The notes beneath the pieces are model-generated. The model worked only from the letters and a program-made list of their open reading frames with translations. It had not been told where the DNA came from and ran no database searches. Positions 31,248 to 42,935 of a DNA stretch of 64,000 nt are shown here, piece after piece. Made by a program: the position numbers and the translations under genes. How positions within the stretch are numbered: position 1 is the first letter of the stretch; every line of letters starts with the position of its first letter. This DNA is from Seminavis robusta (taxonomy: Eukaryota > Bacillariophyta > Bacillariophyceae > Naviculales > Naviculaceae). Location of the stretch: NCBI GenBank assembly GCA_903772945.1, contig CAICTM010000053.1, positions 62,001 through 126,000 of the forward strand. Direction: 5' to 3'.

Positions 31248-32975
31248 TCATGTGGGATGACCATCGGTTTTGCCCGGAGGAGGATGGTAACTAGGATCAT
31301 GTTGGTGATGGTGCAGTGAAGTTTCTCCTCGGTGCAAGGATATCGACCCTCCTGACTGAGATGATGACGCACTTCGTCCTGGGTCGTTGTTGCCAGTTGC
31401 ATTGGCCTGGTTACCAGCAGCATTACCGTCGCTTACAGTCCCTCCACCATCGTTCCCAAGGATCTCCTGAAGTCGCTCACATTCTTGTTTCCAAGCATTG
31501 AACGCAAACTGCCGAAAGAGGGGACTTCGGTTGGTCGTGTCATCGGGCGTATATCCTGCTGCCAGCATGCTGCGACAGTAGAGAGTCTTGAGTTCTGACT
31601 GGAACAAGGACAGTGCCATGCGTTCCTTGGCTTGGTTTTCATTGGACAGAGCGGCTGGATCGTTTTGCGGCTGGAGTTGTTGCTGCTGAGCAGATTCAGC
31701 GAAACCGTGATGTAATTGGCCGGGATGATGATGAGGAGGGACTTCTTGGGCAGCCGGCTGAGGAGCTGGAAACAACTGAACCCCCAAGAGGGGCTGCGAC
31801 GGAGCCTCATGCGAAGAGTGGGCCTTCTCTTCTGAGCATGCCATGTTGGTACCACCCTGCTGCTGCCCTTGTGGCATGTTGCGCAGAATGGGCACGTCAG
31901 TCAGCTGAATGATTGGATACATTTGCGTTGGCAACATGATCTGGTTGCGGATGGTTTGGTTTGGGGACGAGGATGACTGGCGGTTACTGCTTCCTGCGGC
32001 ACTGCCTTGTTCTGATTGCTGATGTCCCTGTTGACCTGACGAGGGCAAATTTAGTTGGGTGAATGACCGCAGGGGCTCCACATCCTGTTGGGACAAGGCC
32101 ATCCGCTTTTCTTGCCCCTGTTGACTTGCAATAGAATCACCCACTGGACCTGTCCCTCCGTCCGGCGCCTGCCTTTTGACCCCAGATGATTCGGCAGTGG
32201 GAAGATAATTGAAGTTGGGCTGACCCGACGGCAGCTGCTGACCCACCGCAGGAACTGCTAGCTGTGTTGCTTGCAGGGGCCCATGCGGATGCTGTGGCTG
32301 AAGCTGCTGGTAGATGCATGAAAAACATGTGAGTGGCATGCCTTCATGATGTGATTGGGATGGGTGTAACCCGCAGTTCCTTCACTTACCTGGAGCTGCA
32401 CTTGGTGTTGCTGGTGGGGTACCTGCCCTTGTTGCTGTAACTGATAGATCAGATGGGTAGCCCTCTCCACTGCAGTTGGCGACGTAGGCGTATCCGCAGC
32501 GGGGAGGGCAGCCTGACGTTGAATCTGCTGCGCCATTTGCAGTTGTTGGAACTGCTGTTGCTGCTGCTGTTGTTGTTGCTGCTGCCTTTGTTGTTGTTCA
32601 GATTGTTGCTGCTGGAGCTGTTGGAATTGCTGGAATGAAAGCAAGATGTGAGTGGGATGCCTCCATCATCATGCCATAGTGATGCGCTTCTTTGCTTACC
32701 TGTTGCATCTGTTCGTTCTGATGCTTCTTAGCCAGCTGTCTGAGGCGCCTCAAAAGTTGATTCTTTCGCTGGCCCAGGGTAACTTGGTCATTGTCCAACG
32801 TAGATGAATCCTCGTTGGCAGGGAAGTTGAAGCCCCCCATTCGCAATGCATGAAAGAGGGGGACTTCTGGGTTTTCAAGTCGCACAGCTACGGCTCGATT
32901 CATTCTGGGATCCCCTTTGCATCCCGGTCTCCCCGATGCCGAGATGGGCTTGCCGCCTTCATTGTTACGCTTCAT
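31248..32975 (-). CDS. Glutamine-rich protein of a diatom-type family (3 exons)
   Basis: Exons are 32975-32700, 32629-32390 and 32306-31248; the introns are 70 bp (GTAAGC...CAG) and 83 bp (GTAAGT...CAG), both phase 0. The product is about 524 residues if translation starts at the ATG at 32975; the frame stays open upstream without an ATG, so a further 5' exon is possible. Exon 1 carries the only ordered block: VRLENPEVPLFHALRMGGF followed by VTLGQRKNQLLRRLRQLAKK. I recall this 'P-L-hydrophobic-AL-GGF ... QRKNQLxRRLR' arrangement from several Q-rich diatom predictions. Exon 2 is poly-Gln; exon 3 is rich in Gln, Pro and Ser, with WKQECERLQEILGND near its end. A nuclear transcription-related role is a guess from composition. 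Confidence 0.7.
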
Positions 32976-33941
32976 GACTGTCTGATGACAAGACGGAAAT
33001 CTACGTAGCCATTGGTTTCTTGGACCCTGGCTGATGGATACAGTAGTTGGACCTGATGGCAGCAACGGCTACGTGAGGGTGCCTCTGGGCCAAACCCTTA
33101 AAGACAATCGCATGTACGAGGAATGGGATCAGGTCTTATCACTCTTCTTTTCGCTTTGGCTTCTTTTTTTTATTGTGCTGATGTCTGAAGCTTTTGCTAA
33201 GCTTGGGAGGGGATTGTAGCAGCATGTGTGAAAGCTGAAACACTTCCAGTCCCCAAGTTGCCTGCTCAAAGAAGGTTGCTCTGCAGTGGGTTTTAGTGGT
33301 GAGGTAATCGTCAAGAAGGAAAATAGAGCCTGTACACGAGGCTCCAATCCAAGGGCATCGTGATGTTTATACCAGTGGCAAGACGCCATCCGAAAAGAAA
33401 ACTCAGATAAAGGCAGTTTGCCGCTGAAGAACAAGGAGAATGGGCGGCATGGACACTTACAAGGACGAATACTGGGGAATCCAGCTGGAATCCCACAGAA
33501 GGACTCCGTCCAATGCGACAGCTGGATGCAGCGATGAAGCGTTACAGAGGGCACTGGAAGATGCGTGACTGGTACAGCTTTGGTACTGTAGCTTTTTGGC
33601 TACTGAAAAACAAAACTGGGAAGTCGCTCACCATTTTAATTAAGAAAGCGAAAAAGAACACCCCCGGATCTCAGAACAGGAAGTGTAGCAGTGAGACAAC
33701 AAGCAACAAGTCAATAAGTGTCCACGTTCAAAAGCTCGAAGCTACCCCGAAAATTCGGATGCAATGGCCCCCTCACAACACATTGTGAGCGAAAAAGAAC
33801 CTCGCCTTCACATCTTTTGGCTCATCTTTTGGAGTCCCTGAAGGTCCTCCCCAAACTTGAACTCTTGCGCAGAAGCGTATGAGAGTGTATGAGAGCTGTA
33901 AGGTACCGGTATGAGCATGGGGTGAGTTTAGTTGTCTACTG
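32976..33941. other. Intergenic
   Basis: Nearly 1 kb upstream of the Q-rich gene. A short coding-like stretch is present at 33440-33568 (+; 42 codons beginning MGGMDTYKDEYWGIQLESH), too short to call. Nothing else recognised. Confidence 0.4.
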
Positions 33942-34307
33942 AGAGCATGCAATACCAGGGTACCCCAAATCACAAATCCCATACAGGCGAAAGCTTGACA
34001 TCCTCGGTGCCCGGCTATGCTTGCGCGACAAAGAGAACCTCAACGCTCCTATTGTGATGTTAGAATGACGTCATTGCCGATGTGGCACTTCTTCTCCTTA
34101 AGTAAATTTGGATCCAATGAGTCAAATGGGTTTGGGTCGGCTGTTGGGCCTGCGCATACAGTTCCGATTTGCATTGGAGCATACTCAACCCAAATCGCAT
34201 TTGACGCATTTGACTCACTGGACTCAATGACACATGGTTGGCTGGCGATAATAGATTGCTTACGTCACATAGTTTGTGATTTGGGGTACCCGGGTATTGC
34301 ATGCTCT
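33942..34307. mobile_element. Fold-back/MITE-like element with 35-bp terminal inverted repeats
   Basis: The left arm 33942-33976 and right arm 34273-34307 are reverse complements over 35 bp with one mismatch (AGAGCATGCAATACC... through ...CCAAATCACAAA). Inside lies a second inverted pair: CCAATGAGTCAAATG at about 34116-34130 against the complement of CATTTGACTCACTGG at about 34207-34221. The whole unit is about 366 bp and has no coding capacity. The flanks show no clear target-site duplication. A non-autonomous DNA element or fold-back repeat is the best reading. Confidence 0.55.
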
Positions 34308-36921
34308 GAAATGCGAAGATTTGCAACAGTTTTTTCTTGGATAGCCCAGACTGGTTTGGCAGGAGCCCAGGCTTTGCTTCTACTGTACTCATTTGATAGT
34401 TGGTGGATGATGATGATGCTTCGCAACAACCGAATGGGTACATGGGCTTGGGCAGTGGGCAGGTCTAAGCTTCTTTACATTGACCACTTACCATCAGATA
34501 GGATCGAGCAGACAGCACCCAGACCACCAAACAAGTTCATCATCTTACTACTAGTATGCTGTGGCCACGCTATTTTCCCGTACAGAGCCTGCAGCCAGAG
34601 CGGCACTGTGTGTGAGCAATGAGGGCAGATCTTGGAGCTCTCTCAGATCCTGGCACCAGCTGCTCACGGCTGACGCCATGTTGATGTTGCAGTTGGAGGC
34701 AGTTTGGGCAGGCAGTACGGCTGGATATTATGTCAAGAGGGAGCAGGATCAGGAGCAAATTCCCAGTCATGAACCCGAAGACGCTGATGCTGCTGAGAGG
34801 GTCAACAATGCCCATAAAGGCTAATCCCAACACAAAATCCTTTTCGTGTACTCTGTATGCATTATACTATTATACTGGACCCAAAGCTCTAGCTAGAGCA
34901 ATTTATAGCGGTGGCTCGGCACACACTTTCTCTAAGCAACGACTTCGCCACTTCACCCTACTTGGCTTGTGGCGAGCACAGAGCACTGAACTCAAATTTT
35001 GACATGCAGTAGGAGCACAGGAGCACAACATCAGCACTTGACCCTTCATTCACAGCTTCTTCAGAAGCTGCAAACTTGGTCTGGTACTATTGTATTCTGC
35101 CAGGCTACTAGCTAGCGAGCTACAGTTGTGAGCCAACGCTCCTTTGAGAGTGGAGGTCCAAGTCCAGGCAAAGAGAGGTAGGTGATGCTGCTTCCAAGTG
35201 TTAAAAAAGAAAGCAACAGCAGCTGTTGACTTTCACCCAAGCAAGGCAGTTGAGATCAAGAAGTTGGAAGTTGGAACAGGATACAGCGAGACCTACTAGT
35301 AGACTACCCAAAGAGAGTCACACTGAGTAGAACATAAAAAGGCGGGGAAGATGCGTATGCGAAGAGTCAAGTACATCTACATGTACATGTACATGTACAT
35401 GTGCACCAGCTGCTCAGTTTTGTGGAGGCAATTGCCTAAATCGTTGAAACTCGCACATGAGACATGAGAACGGAGCGACTTTTACTACCAAGAAATAATG
35501 AAATAGGAAATAGGTCCCAGCCCAAATCACATGTAATAACACTCAGTCTTGATGTCGCTCTTGGTGGAGTGAGTTGCTACCTGCACCACAGCTGCGACCT
35601 TGGTCAGCAATGGAAGTGACGGCGTCAACTAGCTCGTCTGTCGAAATGTCTAGCTAGCTACCAGGTAGCCTCCACTTGCAAGAGAGATAGGTTGTATCAG
35701 CAACTTGAGTTTTGCAGCTGGAAAACAACTATCTTTCGAACCTCTTTCAACTTTTAAAAGGTTTTCGAGCCCGTCAGTCTCAGGTCTCAGCGTCTCAGCA
35801 GCTTGAGTTTTGTACTTCGAACGCGGAGCTGCACAGCTCCCTTTCAACTTCAATGGAGGGTGATAAATGCAGCCAGTTCAGCCAAATATCTTTACTAGCT
35901 CTTTACTACATGTACTACAGTATGCATCTATGCATAGTAGCTCTTTACTTCATCTCTTCCACGAAAACTCGAACACCGCGGTTGGGGCTTGGGGCATCAA
36001 AACTCATGCCCATTGCCCAACGTACCGGTACCTTTTCCCTTTTTGTTTGTAGGTAACCAGGTACGGTACCAGTTCACCTACCGTGCATGGACCGTATGTA
36101 CGAATGTATTTCAGCGTGGTGAATTTTTGTGTTCTCCTTACGCAGCAGAGAAGTTTGATTGCTTTGTTAAATAATTTTCTGTTCTTCAACCCGGCAATGA
36201 TGTTCTCTGAAGAACATCGCAAAAGCAAAATAGGTAATTATTACGGGTCCATGTGTCCATGTCTTCCTCGTGAGGACGTGCGCAATGTGCAGCGTGCCGA
36301 GCTGTACATAGGGTGAAGATGTGCATAATATTAATATTACTCCATCATCGTCATCAGAAAGAGCATGCATGATTATTAGCCCGCAAAAGAAAGCTGTGTT
36401 GTGGCCGGATTGAGGCCGGAGGCCGGAGGACAAAGTGCCATCGTAGATCCAGAAGTCTTTTTCAAATAAATAGACTACAGTAGCTAATAAAAAAATGGAG
36501 AGGAGTTGGACCCTCGACTTTTAGCAGCATGATGAGGACGCACTTCCTACCAGAACACTCTTGGTGCCATTGGACCAATGGCGTGGTTGGGCTGGTGGGA
36601 CAATTGAGCTTGTTGTCAGTCGACCACTGAAGTGTAGATAATCCATATGCATACTAGTACTAGTAGAGCTCAAAGAAGCCGTGCCATTGTAAAGATCCGT
36701 CGAAGATCAGGAAGGAAAGAACCTCCAAAGGGAAAAGATCCGTCCCGGACAAATTGTACCGGTATGCAGCTTGGCTGGATTACCGATCATCCGAGAGCCC
36801 TCGGATCTTTGCAAGGCCAGGAGCATGTTGGCGGCCTAGCCGGCTAAATTGTTTGAACCGACTTGGAGCCCAACATCTACGGTTTTCCTCTAAAGTCTAA
36901 ACCAAACAACTCGAGTTATAC
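34308..36921. other. Gene-poor intergenic block
   Basis: About 2.6 kb between the fold-back element and the retroelement remnant. It contains a (TACATG)n microsatellite at 35372-35402 and TAGCTAGC tracts near 35108 and 35650. The open frames present have no protein-like motif and none is called. Confidence 0.5.
35372..35402. repeat. TACATG/CATGTA microsatellite
   Basis: About five tandem TACATG units, the first imperfect. The unit is nearly self-complementary, so the tract can form a hairpin. Confidence 0.85.
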
Positions 36922-37440
36922 GGGGGTTTAGAGTAGGGAAAATATCTACGGAATCCAGCCGGGGCCAGGCTTAAGCAAAGAACAGTCGAAATTCAAAACT
37001 AGGTTCTGTGGGATCAGGGGCAAGAAACTGAGGACCATTACAGGGGGCAAAGGGTTTGGCTTTGCGGGATCCACGGAGACATAAATGGGTAGCTTTCACA
37101 AGGGCAATTGAGATACGGGTCTGCATGAAGAACATCATTTGAGAGTAGGAAAATTGAGTTTTGGAGGCAGTAGCAGAAGCAAGGCGTTGTAAGAGAGTCT
37201 TGGCTTGGGGGGCAAGCATGCCATCCACAGAAACAACAAAGGGATGGAAGGAAGCGCGATTGGAGTCGCACGCTTCTTTATATTTGGAAATTTTGTCGCG
37301 TTCTTGTTGGGTTAAAACTTTGATGGGATCTTTGTTTCGGTAAGAGGCACAGTCCAAATCAGTGACACGTACGTCAATAATAGCTGTAGTACCACGTTCG
37401 AACAAGCCGCGAATGGAAAGATCACCACGTAAGAGCTAGG
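36922..37440 (-). mobile_element. Remnant of a reverse-transcriptase element (likely non-LTR), 3' region
   Basis: On the minus strand this encodes a stretch (LSIRGLFERGTTAIIDVRVTD..., then FHPFVVSVDGMLAPQAKTLL and ISIALVKATHLCLRGSR) that I recognise as the region C-terminal to the polymerase in a retroelement protein family abundant in diatoms and oomycetes, probably LINE-type. The 3' 140 bp are shared with 10446-10587. Only this end of the element is present and it looks broken and old; no terminal repeats were seen. Confidence 0.65.
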
Positions 37441-37636
37441 GGGCTGAGGGGGATTGAGAGGGGGGGAGGAAGGGGAGGTAAGGTGGAAATTTGGTGACCG
37501 CCAGGGATAGTAGGGGCGGGAAGGGGTGGTTCGACTGGACGGTAGAGGAATTTTGTTGCCCTTTACTTTTCTACCAATGAGGCCTTCACTGGAAAGATTT
37601 TATGTTCCTAAACTTTATCACTTTATACTATGCAAT

Positions 37637-40600
37637 CTAACACTCAAATTCGTTGCGACGAACCCTCAGACTAATGTAGCCGTGTTCATCCTCACTTTCA
37701 TAAGAATTGTCGCTGTATTCAGAATCACAGGAAGAACTTGATGGGCTTGAATTGGTCCAGCTCGATATGGAATTCAAGTCGCTGTGTTGCAGCTGAGAAC
37801 GAGCACCAAAGCGAGTTTGGGCACGCTTGGCACTCCCTTGAGAAGATGAGACACTTCCCGCAGCGCTATTGCGGCGCATTCGTTCCTGCTGCTGCCTTCG
37901 ACCACTCTTGGTGTGAGTCGAGGCGCGTTTCGTAGCTTCCGACACATAAGCGGGTGGCCCGCTGCCGCCTACGATGGGCCCAGGGACTGGCACTCGAGTG
38001 GGAGGCTGAACATGCCCGTCCAACTCTCGGCCAGTAACTGGGTCCCGGCCAGACAGGGAAATTGCAGGGCCGCCGTTTGAGGCTGAGGAGAGGGGGTTGT
38101 CTCGCATGTGAGCAATGTACTTCGACACGGCGTCCCAATCGTTTTCTGAAATGAATCGATCTAATTCGGTCTGTGTCCACTCTCGTTGCTGGGGTTTGCC
38201 GTACAGAGACTCCTTCACTTGCTTCATTCCTTCTGAGAGGGCAGCTGCCAGGTCCCAATCTTCACGCTCAACTGCAACGTCAAGAGCGCGACGCCTTGCA
38301 CGTTCAAAGTTCTCCTTTTGGGCTTGATAGTCGACATCGGCTTCACTTAGAGCTGAAATGGAATCTGTATTCTTTTCGGAGGCGGTATCAGTACCGCGCT
38401 CATCCACTGTTTCTTCGTAGTCTCCGTTATAACTGTCATCATCATCGTCATCCAATGACGACATGGCCACAAGCTGTTCCGCGACAACCTTGGGGGTTCC
38501 CTTTTGCATATCTGCAGGAGGAGGGCCTCCTTTTGCCACCGGGCTTTCACTGCGAATGGCGCTACCACCGGCAGCGGTGGATCCAATGGCGTTTGGTACA
38601 ACACCATCGCCGTTAAAGGTCTCCTTCGCGATCCTGTTGTTGCCGAATTCTTCCACCTTCAACTCTCGAGATCGCGGCACTGCTGGAATCTTGCTCGGCA
38701 CTCGTCCGCTTGGTGGGAACCCAAGACTCTCGCTTCGAAGCGGCATGCCCCCCGAGGCGCTCGAAATACTGCCTGTTGAAACGGTTCCTCCTTGGGCGCC
38801 TTCGCGGATTGGTGCAATGCCTTGTCCTTGGTGCTCCGAAGTATTTCGGACTTTTTCAGTCTTCTCTGTAATGGAAGTCTTCTCCGAGATGCGAGTGGAG
38901 GAACTGACAGCCGTCCTGATTCTATGCTGAACATCCACCGCATTCAAGTTGTTTGATGAGGAGTTCACACTAATGGACGAAGCGTGTGAAATATTCAAAG
39001 GGTTGGATTCAATCACCGTAGGATGATCAGCTAAAGGGGCTTGCGGCTTGGAAGGTTCCGACTTGGTTTTGGAGGGTGTGCTCGGTGCTTGGAAGGGTTC
39101 ATCAAAAGGCTTCGACTCTACCAAGTCGCGCAGATTTGCTAGCAGTTGTTCTTCTCTACCATCGTATTGAACCAGGAGCCTCTCAATGTTGGTGCCCTGA
39201 GGCAATGGCATCGTCTTGACAATATCCAGGATTTCTTGCTTCGTCTGCCATACTTCGGGATCAAAGTCTCTCTGAGTCTTTTTGCGAAGCTTGTTCTGAA
39301 TGGCTTCAACACTCTTGTATCCATCAATGACCTGTTGGGTCTCGGATTCCTTTTTTAGAGCTTCCATATCTTCCTTGTACTTTTTGATGGCAGCCACTTG
39401 TGCATCAAACTCCTTCGGCTTCACCCAACTTGTTGCACGTGATTCTCGGTGATAGTAATAAGTCCTTCCTTGCGCATCGGTGGCTGCCTTCCAAGTCAAT
39501 TTGGGTGCCTTCTTCCGCATCGACTCGACGGCATCCAGTCCGTCATCTTCATCCAAAACTGCCTTGGTTTCTTCCTTTACGCTGGTTGTTTCACTGCTAG
39601 ACTTGCGTATCTTTTGCTCGTGCAGAGCCTTGTCCTTCTTCAGGTCCTTTTCTCGTTGCTGCAATGCATCTGACGAAGACAACCTGACTGGCGCCGAGCG
39701 AAGTCGGTTCATGGATACTCCTTGTTCCAATTGTTCGGGTACCGCTTCCATGTCGGATTTGGGTTTTTCGGCCGCAGCAGAGTCACGGCGAGCGGTATCT
39801 CCAAACGAGTTGCTTGCTTTAATGGGCAAAACAGGCTTAGACGATAGCCCCTTTATTTCTGGGTGACTGGGTCTTCGTCCTTCTGCCTTGGTTTCGTTTC
39901 GGGCTGGATCTGGTGCGGACGTAGTGGTTGGATCTGTATCCCGTTGTTCTTCTCTAGCCCTAGTGTCGTAAGGTTCAATCTCCTTCTTTTCCTCTTCGAG
40001 AGTCAAAGGAGACGCAGGAGACGCAGGCATGGCCGATGCTTTGGATGAGAAAGCCGGAGGATCTTTGGTGGGCGTCGAATACATGGGTCCCTTGGGAGGC
40101 GGTGGCACGGAATTTCCTCTGGGCTTGACTTGATTGCCATTGGCCTTTTTCTCGCTGTTCACCTTCGCCGCAACGGTCTTGTTGCTGTACGTTCCTGTCA
40201 CCCGCTTTGGTGGTGGAACTGACGAGGTCGATTTCGTACGGCGTACCTTGCCAAATCGTAGTCGTTTCACCAATCCTGACAGTCCCTTGCGAGACGTAGG
40301 CGATAGGGTTGACTTGGCTCTGGCCAAGTCTTGCCGTTGCTGCAGCTCTTGCATTTCTCGTTGTTGCTGCTTCACTATGCGACTCGATTGAATCTCAACT
40401 CCAACATCGCGGCTGGGTGAATCGGGTGCATCTCGTCTGCTTGTTTCTCTTTCCAGAACGGATTGGAAAAGAGCTTCACGTTGTTCTTGCTTGGATAGCT
40501 TATTGACAGTAGGAGGACTTCGGGGAGTTTCCGGTTCAGTTGGAGGAGTGGCATTATGGAATAGTGCCTTGACGGGTGAAGGTGTTTGAGGAGCGGCCTT

Positions 40601-41926
40601 GTAGTGGGCGGGAGGTCCTGGTCGCTGCTCGACTTTCCTCTCTTCGTCCTTGTTGTTGCCCTTGCGACTGTCGTTGCGAAGGATGCGTGCCCCCCAAGCT
40701 CGTTTCTTGGCGGGTTCTTGAGGTACCATACTTGACGGCAGCTGACCCAACACCAATTCAAAGTTCTCGTGTAGATCAGAGTCATTAAAGTCGGAGGCTT
40801 GTCGCACCAGAGGTATGGGTCTGTTGGTACTGCTACGATGTTGTTGTTCCGAATCTGCAGCCGCCATTGTTGCCGGATCAAATTGAGCCGGTTCTTCGGG
40901 TACTGTATCGCAGTTGGCAACTGCAGCTGCTGCTTTGGGAATTCGCTGGAAGCAATTGGGGCTCTCTCGTGTGAAGCAAGTGGTAGTATCTCCCGTTATA
41001 AATGTAGCAGTATCCAAGTTTGTGGACTCATCATCATCCGAAGGAGCAATGCCCCACTGAATGTTTGCTTGGTCTCCAGCAGCAGTAGACTGCTGTGATC
41101 TCTGTCGTGTCCACTGGCTGCCTAATGTGATATCCATGGTTCGATGACAGGCCCCATCTACCACACCCAAGACTTGATCGAGGACAGAGGACTTGCAAAA
41201 GTTTCTAGTGGCAGTTCTAGATTCGTCTGTTGTGGTACCTTCTTCACCATTATCTTCTTGAATGTCGTCATTGGCGTCGTCATCGTTGTTGTCGTCTTCC
41301 GCAAAGTCACCCAAACCAGGCGAATAAGCTGAATAGAAGGATTGCTGTGTAGTTCGCTCGGGTGTCGCCGCAGCAAAGGCGACACCAGATAGTTGCTGTT
41401 GAGCACCATTGGAGGGAGGCGGAGTTTCTGCAATGCTGTTGGTAGCATGTGTGAGACTGGCACTAAGGGGATGTCCAGGAGGATGAGGAGATACAGTGCC
41501 GGTTAGATCTGACATGACAGTTCCTTCGTCTTGATTGCTACTGCCATTCAGACTGCTGTTGGGTTGCTTGGCATGACGTCTACTGTTCAAGACTACTTGA
41601 CCGGGAGTGGGTTGCTGCTGCTGCTGCTGCATGCTACGGTTGTTCATGATACGACCGTTCATCCGAGGCTTGTGGTCCCCAAAGAGCTGTAGCTGAATGG
41701 CGGGAGAACCATCGACAGGAGACTTGTCATCATCGTCGTCATCGCCGTTCTTGCGGCTACTTTTAAAGACACTCGTCACTAATCGACGGGCTGACATGGC
41801 CTTGGGTTTCTCGGGATCTTCCGACCGAACGCCATTGTTACGCTTTCCAAAGAAACCGTTCTTGCGTGGAGTCAACAACTGCTCGGCGTCAGGAGATTTC
41901 CTGGTTCCGCGGAGGAGCTTGCCCAT
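37637..41926 (-). CDS. Large disordered WW-domain protein
   Basis: The single-exon gene encodes 1,429 residues from the ATG at 41926 (MGKLLRGTRKSPDAEQLL); upstream in-frame codons include no ATG. Most of the protein is low complexity and rich in Ser, Pro, Lys and charged residues. One WW domain is clear at about residues 809-838: LTWKAATDAQGRTYYYHRE with the second aromatic in ATSWVKP. A helical region with DPEVWQTKQEILDIVKTM follows. Near the C-terminus are two short related blocks, EREDWDLAAALSEGM (about 1218) and SENDWDAVSKYIAHMR (about 1257). These resemble a repeat I recall from other diatom proteins. WW domains bind Pro-rich peptides, so a scaffold or adaptor role is plausible; the process is unknown. 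Confidence 0.75.
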   Translation of the reverse strand: MGKLLRGTRKSPDAEQLLTPRKNGFFGKRNNGVRSEDPEKPKAMSARRLVTSVFKSSRKNGDDDDDDKSPVDGSPAIQLQLFGDHKPRMNGRIMNNRSMQQQQQQPTPGQVVLNSRRHAKQPNSSLNGSSNQDEGTVMSDLTGTVSPHPPGHPLSASLTHATNSIAETPPPSNGAQQQLSGVAFAAATPERTTQQSFYSAYSPGLGDFAEDDNNDDDANDDIQEDNGEEGTTTDESRTATRNFCKSSVLDQVLGVVDGACHRTMDITLGSQWTRQRSQQSTAAGDQANIQWGIAPSDDDESTNLDTATFITGDTTTCFTRESPNCFQRIPKAAAAVANCDTVPEEPAQFDPATMAAADSEQQHRSSTNRPIPLVRQASDFNDSDLHENFELVLGQLPSSMVPQEPAKKRAWGARILRNDSRKGNNKDEERKVEQRPGPPAHYKAAPQTPSPVKALFHNATPPTEPETPRSPPTVNKLSKQEQREALFQSVLERETSRRDAPDSPSRDVGVEIQSSRIVKQQQREMQELQQRQDLARAKSTLSPTSRKGLSGLVKRLRFGKVRRTKSTSSVPPPKRVTGTYSNKTVAAKVNSEKKANGNQVKPRGNSVPPPPKGPMYSTPTKDPPAFSSKASAMPASPASPLTLEEEKKEIEPYDTRAREEQRDTDPTTTSAPDPARNETKAEGRRPSHPEIKGLSSKPVLPIKASNSFGDTARRDSAAAEKPKSDMEAVPEQLEQGVSMNRLRSAPVRLSSSDALQQREKDLKKDKALHEQKIRKSSSETTSVKEETKAVLDEDDGLDAVESMRKKAPKLTWKAATDAQGRTYYYHRESRATSWVKPKEFDAQVAAIKKYKEDMEALKKESETQQVIDGYKSVEAIQNKLRKKTQRDFDPEVWQTKQEILDIVKTMPLPQGTNIERLLVQYDGREEQLLANLRDLVESKPFDEPFQAPSTPSKTKSEPSKPQAPLADHPTVIESNPLNISHASSISVNSSSNNLNAVDVQHRIRTAVSSSTRISEKTSITEKTEKVRNTSEHQGQGIAPIREGAQGGTVSTGSISSASGGMPLRSESLGFPPSGRVPSKIPAVPRSRELKVEEFGNNRIAKETFNGDGVVPNAIGSTAAGGSAIRSESPVAKGGPPPADMQKGTPKVVAEQLVAMSSLDDDDDDSYNGDYEETVDERGTDTASEKNTDSISALSEADVDYQAQKENFERARRRALDVAVEREDWDLAAALSEGMKQVKESLYGKPQQREWTQTELDRFISENDWDAVSKYIAHMRDNPLSSASNGGPAISLSGRDPVTGRELDGHVQPPTRVPVPGPIVGGSGPPAYVSEATKRASTHTKSGRRQQQERMRRNSAAGSVSSSQGSAKRAQTRFGARSQLQHSDLNSISSWTNSSPSSSSCDSEYSDNSYESEDEHGYISLRVRRNEFEC

Positions 41927-42935
41927 GGTTGGATGCAATCGAAACTCTCTTTCTCAATGATCGATACCGCTTGGATAACTAACCAGTACTGTTGGGCCCT
42001 GATCCTTAACACTTGCTTTTCGCCCACTGATCAGCTCACGACATGGGTGAGGCGATGGCTCTGTTTCTGGCAACAAGAATCAAGCACCAATGCAAAGAAA
42101 AATGTTATGTGAGAGAGAAATTTGGGAGTATTGCCGTTTCCTACCAACCTGAAGATCGATATACCCATGTTAACCGCTGCCGCGCCGACGGGACGAAAAC
42201 CTCCAAAGGAGAGGGACTGCGCGCGAGCTACCCTTAAATTCGGCGTGTTGAAATTCTTTGTGTTTTCGAGGGAAGCTCATGGGAGTCAACCCCAAGCCAT
42301 ACGGAATGAAGGCAGCAACGTAGCAGACAGATAATGGGACACACTGTCAACTTTGTCTATCCCGGGGAGCCAAGCTATGGCGATGTTGGACGAAATCTAC
42401 TAGTCTCTTTCTCGACGGGATGTCACCTAACCCCACGTCGGAGGCAGGGATCCCGCTACCGGCACATCGGCAAGCACCGCCGCCCATATTGAGGGTATAC
42501 AATCGTGGAAATATGCCTCCGCCAATGTAGCAACATTTTTGGGCGGATTGCCTCGGAAGGCAGCAGTTCATCCGTCAACCTGTCATAGTGGCAATTGCGG
42601 TTGGCAGCTTTTGCCTGCCTGCATTTCTTCCTTCGCCCGGATAGGTCGTAAGCAGCCAAGAACTGCCTCTTTGCTTGTTGTTGCTTCCATCTCATGCGCC
42701 CGGCCAACGTGGTGTTATGTGTTTCACTCTTGATGCCAATGAATGTATCTGTCTACTGGGTGCTCAGACAATGTCACATACATCGTGCATCTCGTACCAG
42801 AACACACTCTCTGCACCACGTCCTGCAGTGTAATGCCGTGTCCCAAAACAAAAGGCCACTCTAGCTAGCTACCAAACCTTCTCTATTCTTGCATTCTCCC
42901 GTTTCTCTTCCATTTTCTGTTTTCTTTTACACTCG
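41927..42935. other. Intergenic
   Basis: About 1 kb between two minus-strand genes. It holds the promoter of the WW gene and a TAGCTAGC tract (42862-42871). No gene recognised on either strand. Confidence 0.5.

Noticed and set aside
31248-33065. Three separate small genes in the Q-rich region
   Set aside because: GT-AG splicing joins the frames in phase into one Q-rich protein.
34017-34622. 201-codon plus-strand open frame
   Set aside because: Spans the fold-back element and its right arm; composition is irregular and the frame is best explained by the repeat.
41912-41926. N-myristoylation of the WW protein (MGKLLRGT)
   Set aside because: Residue 6 is Arg, not Ser or Thr, so the consensus is not met.
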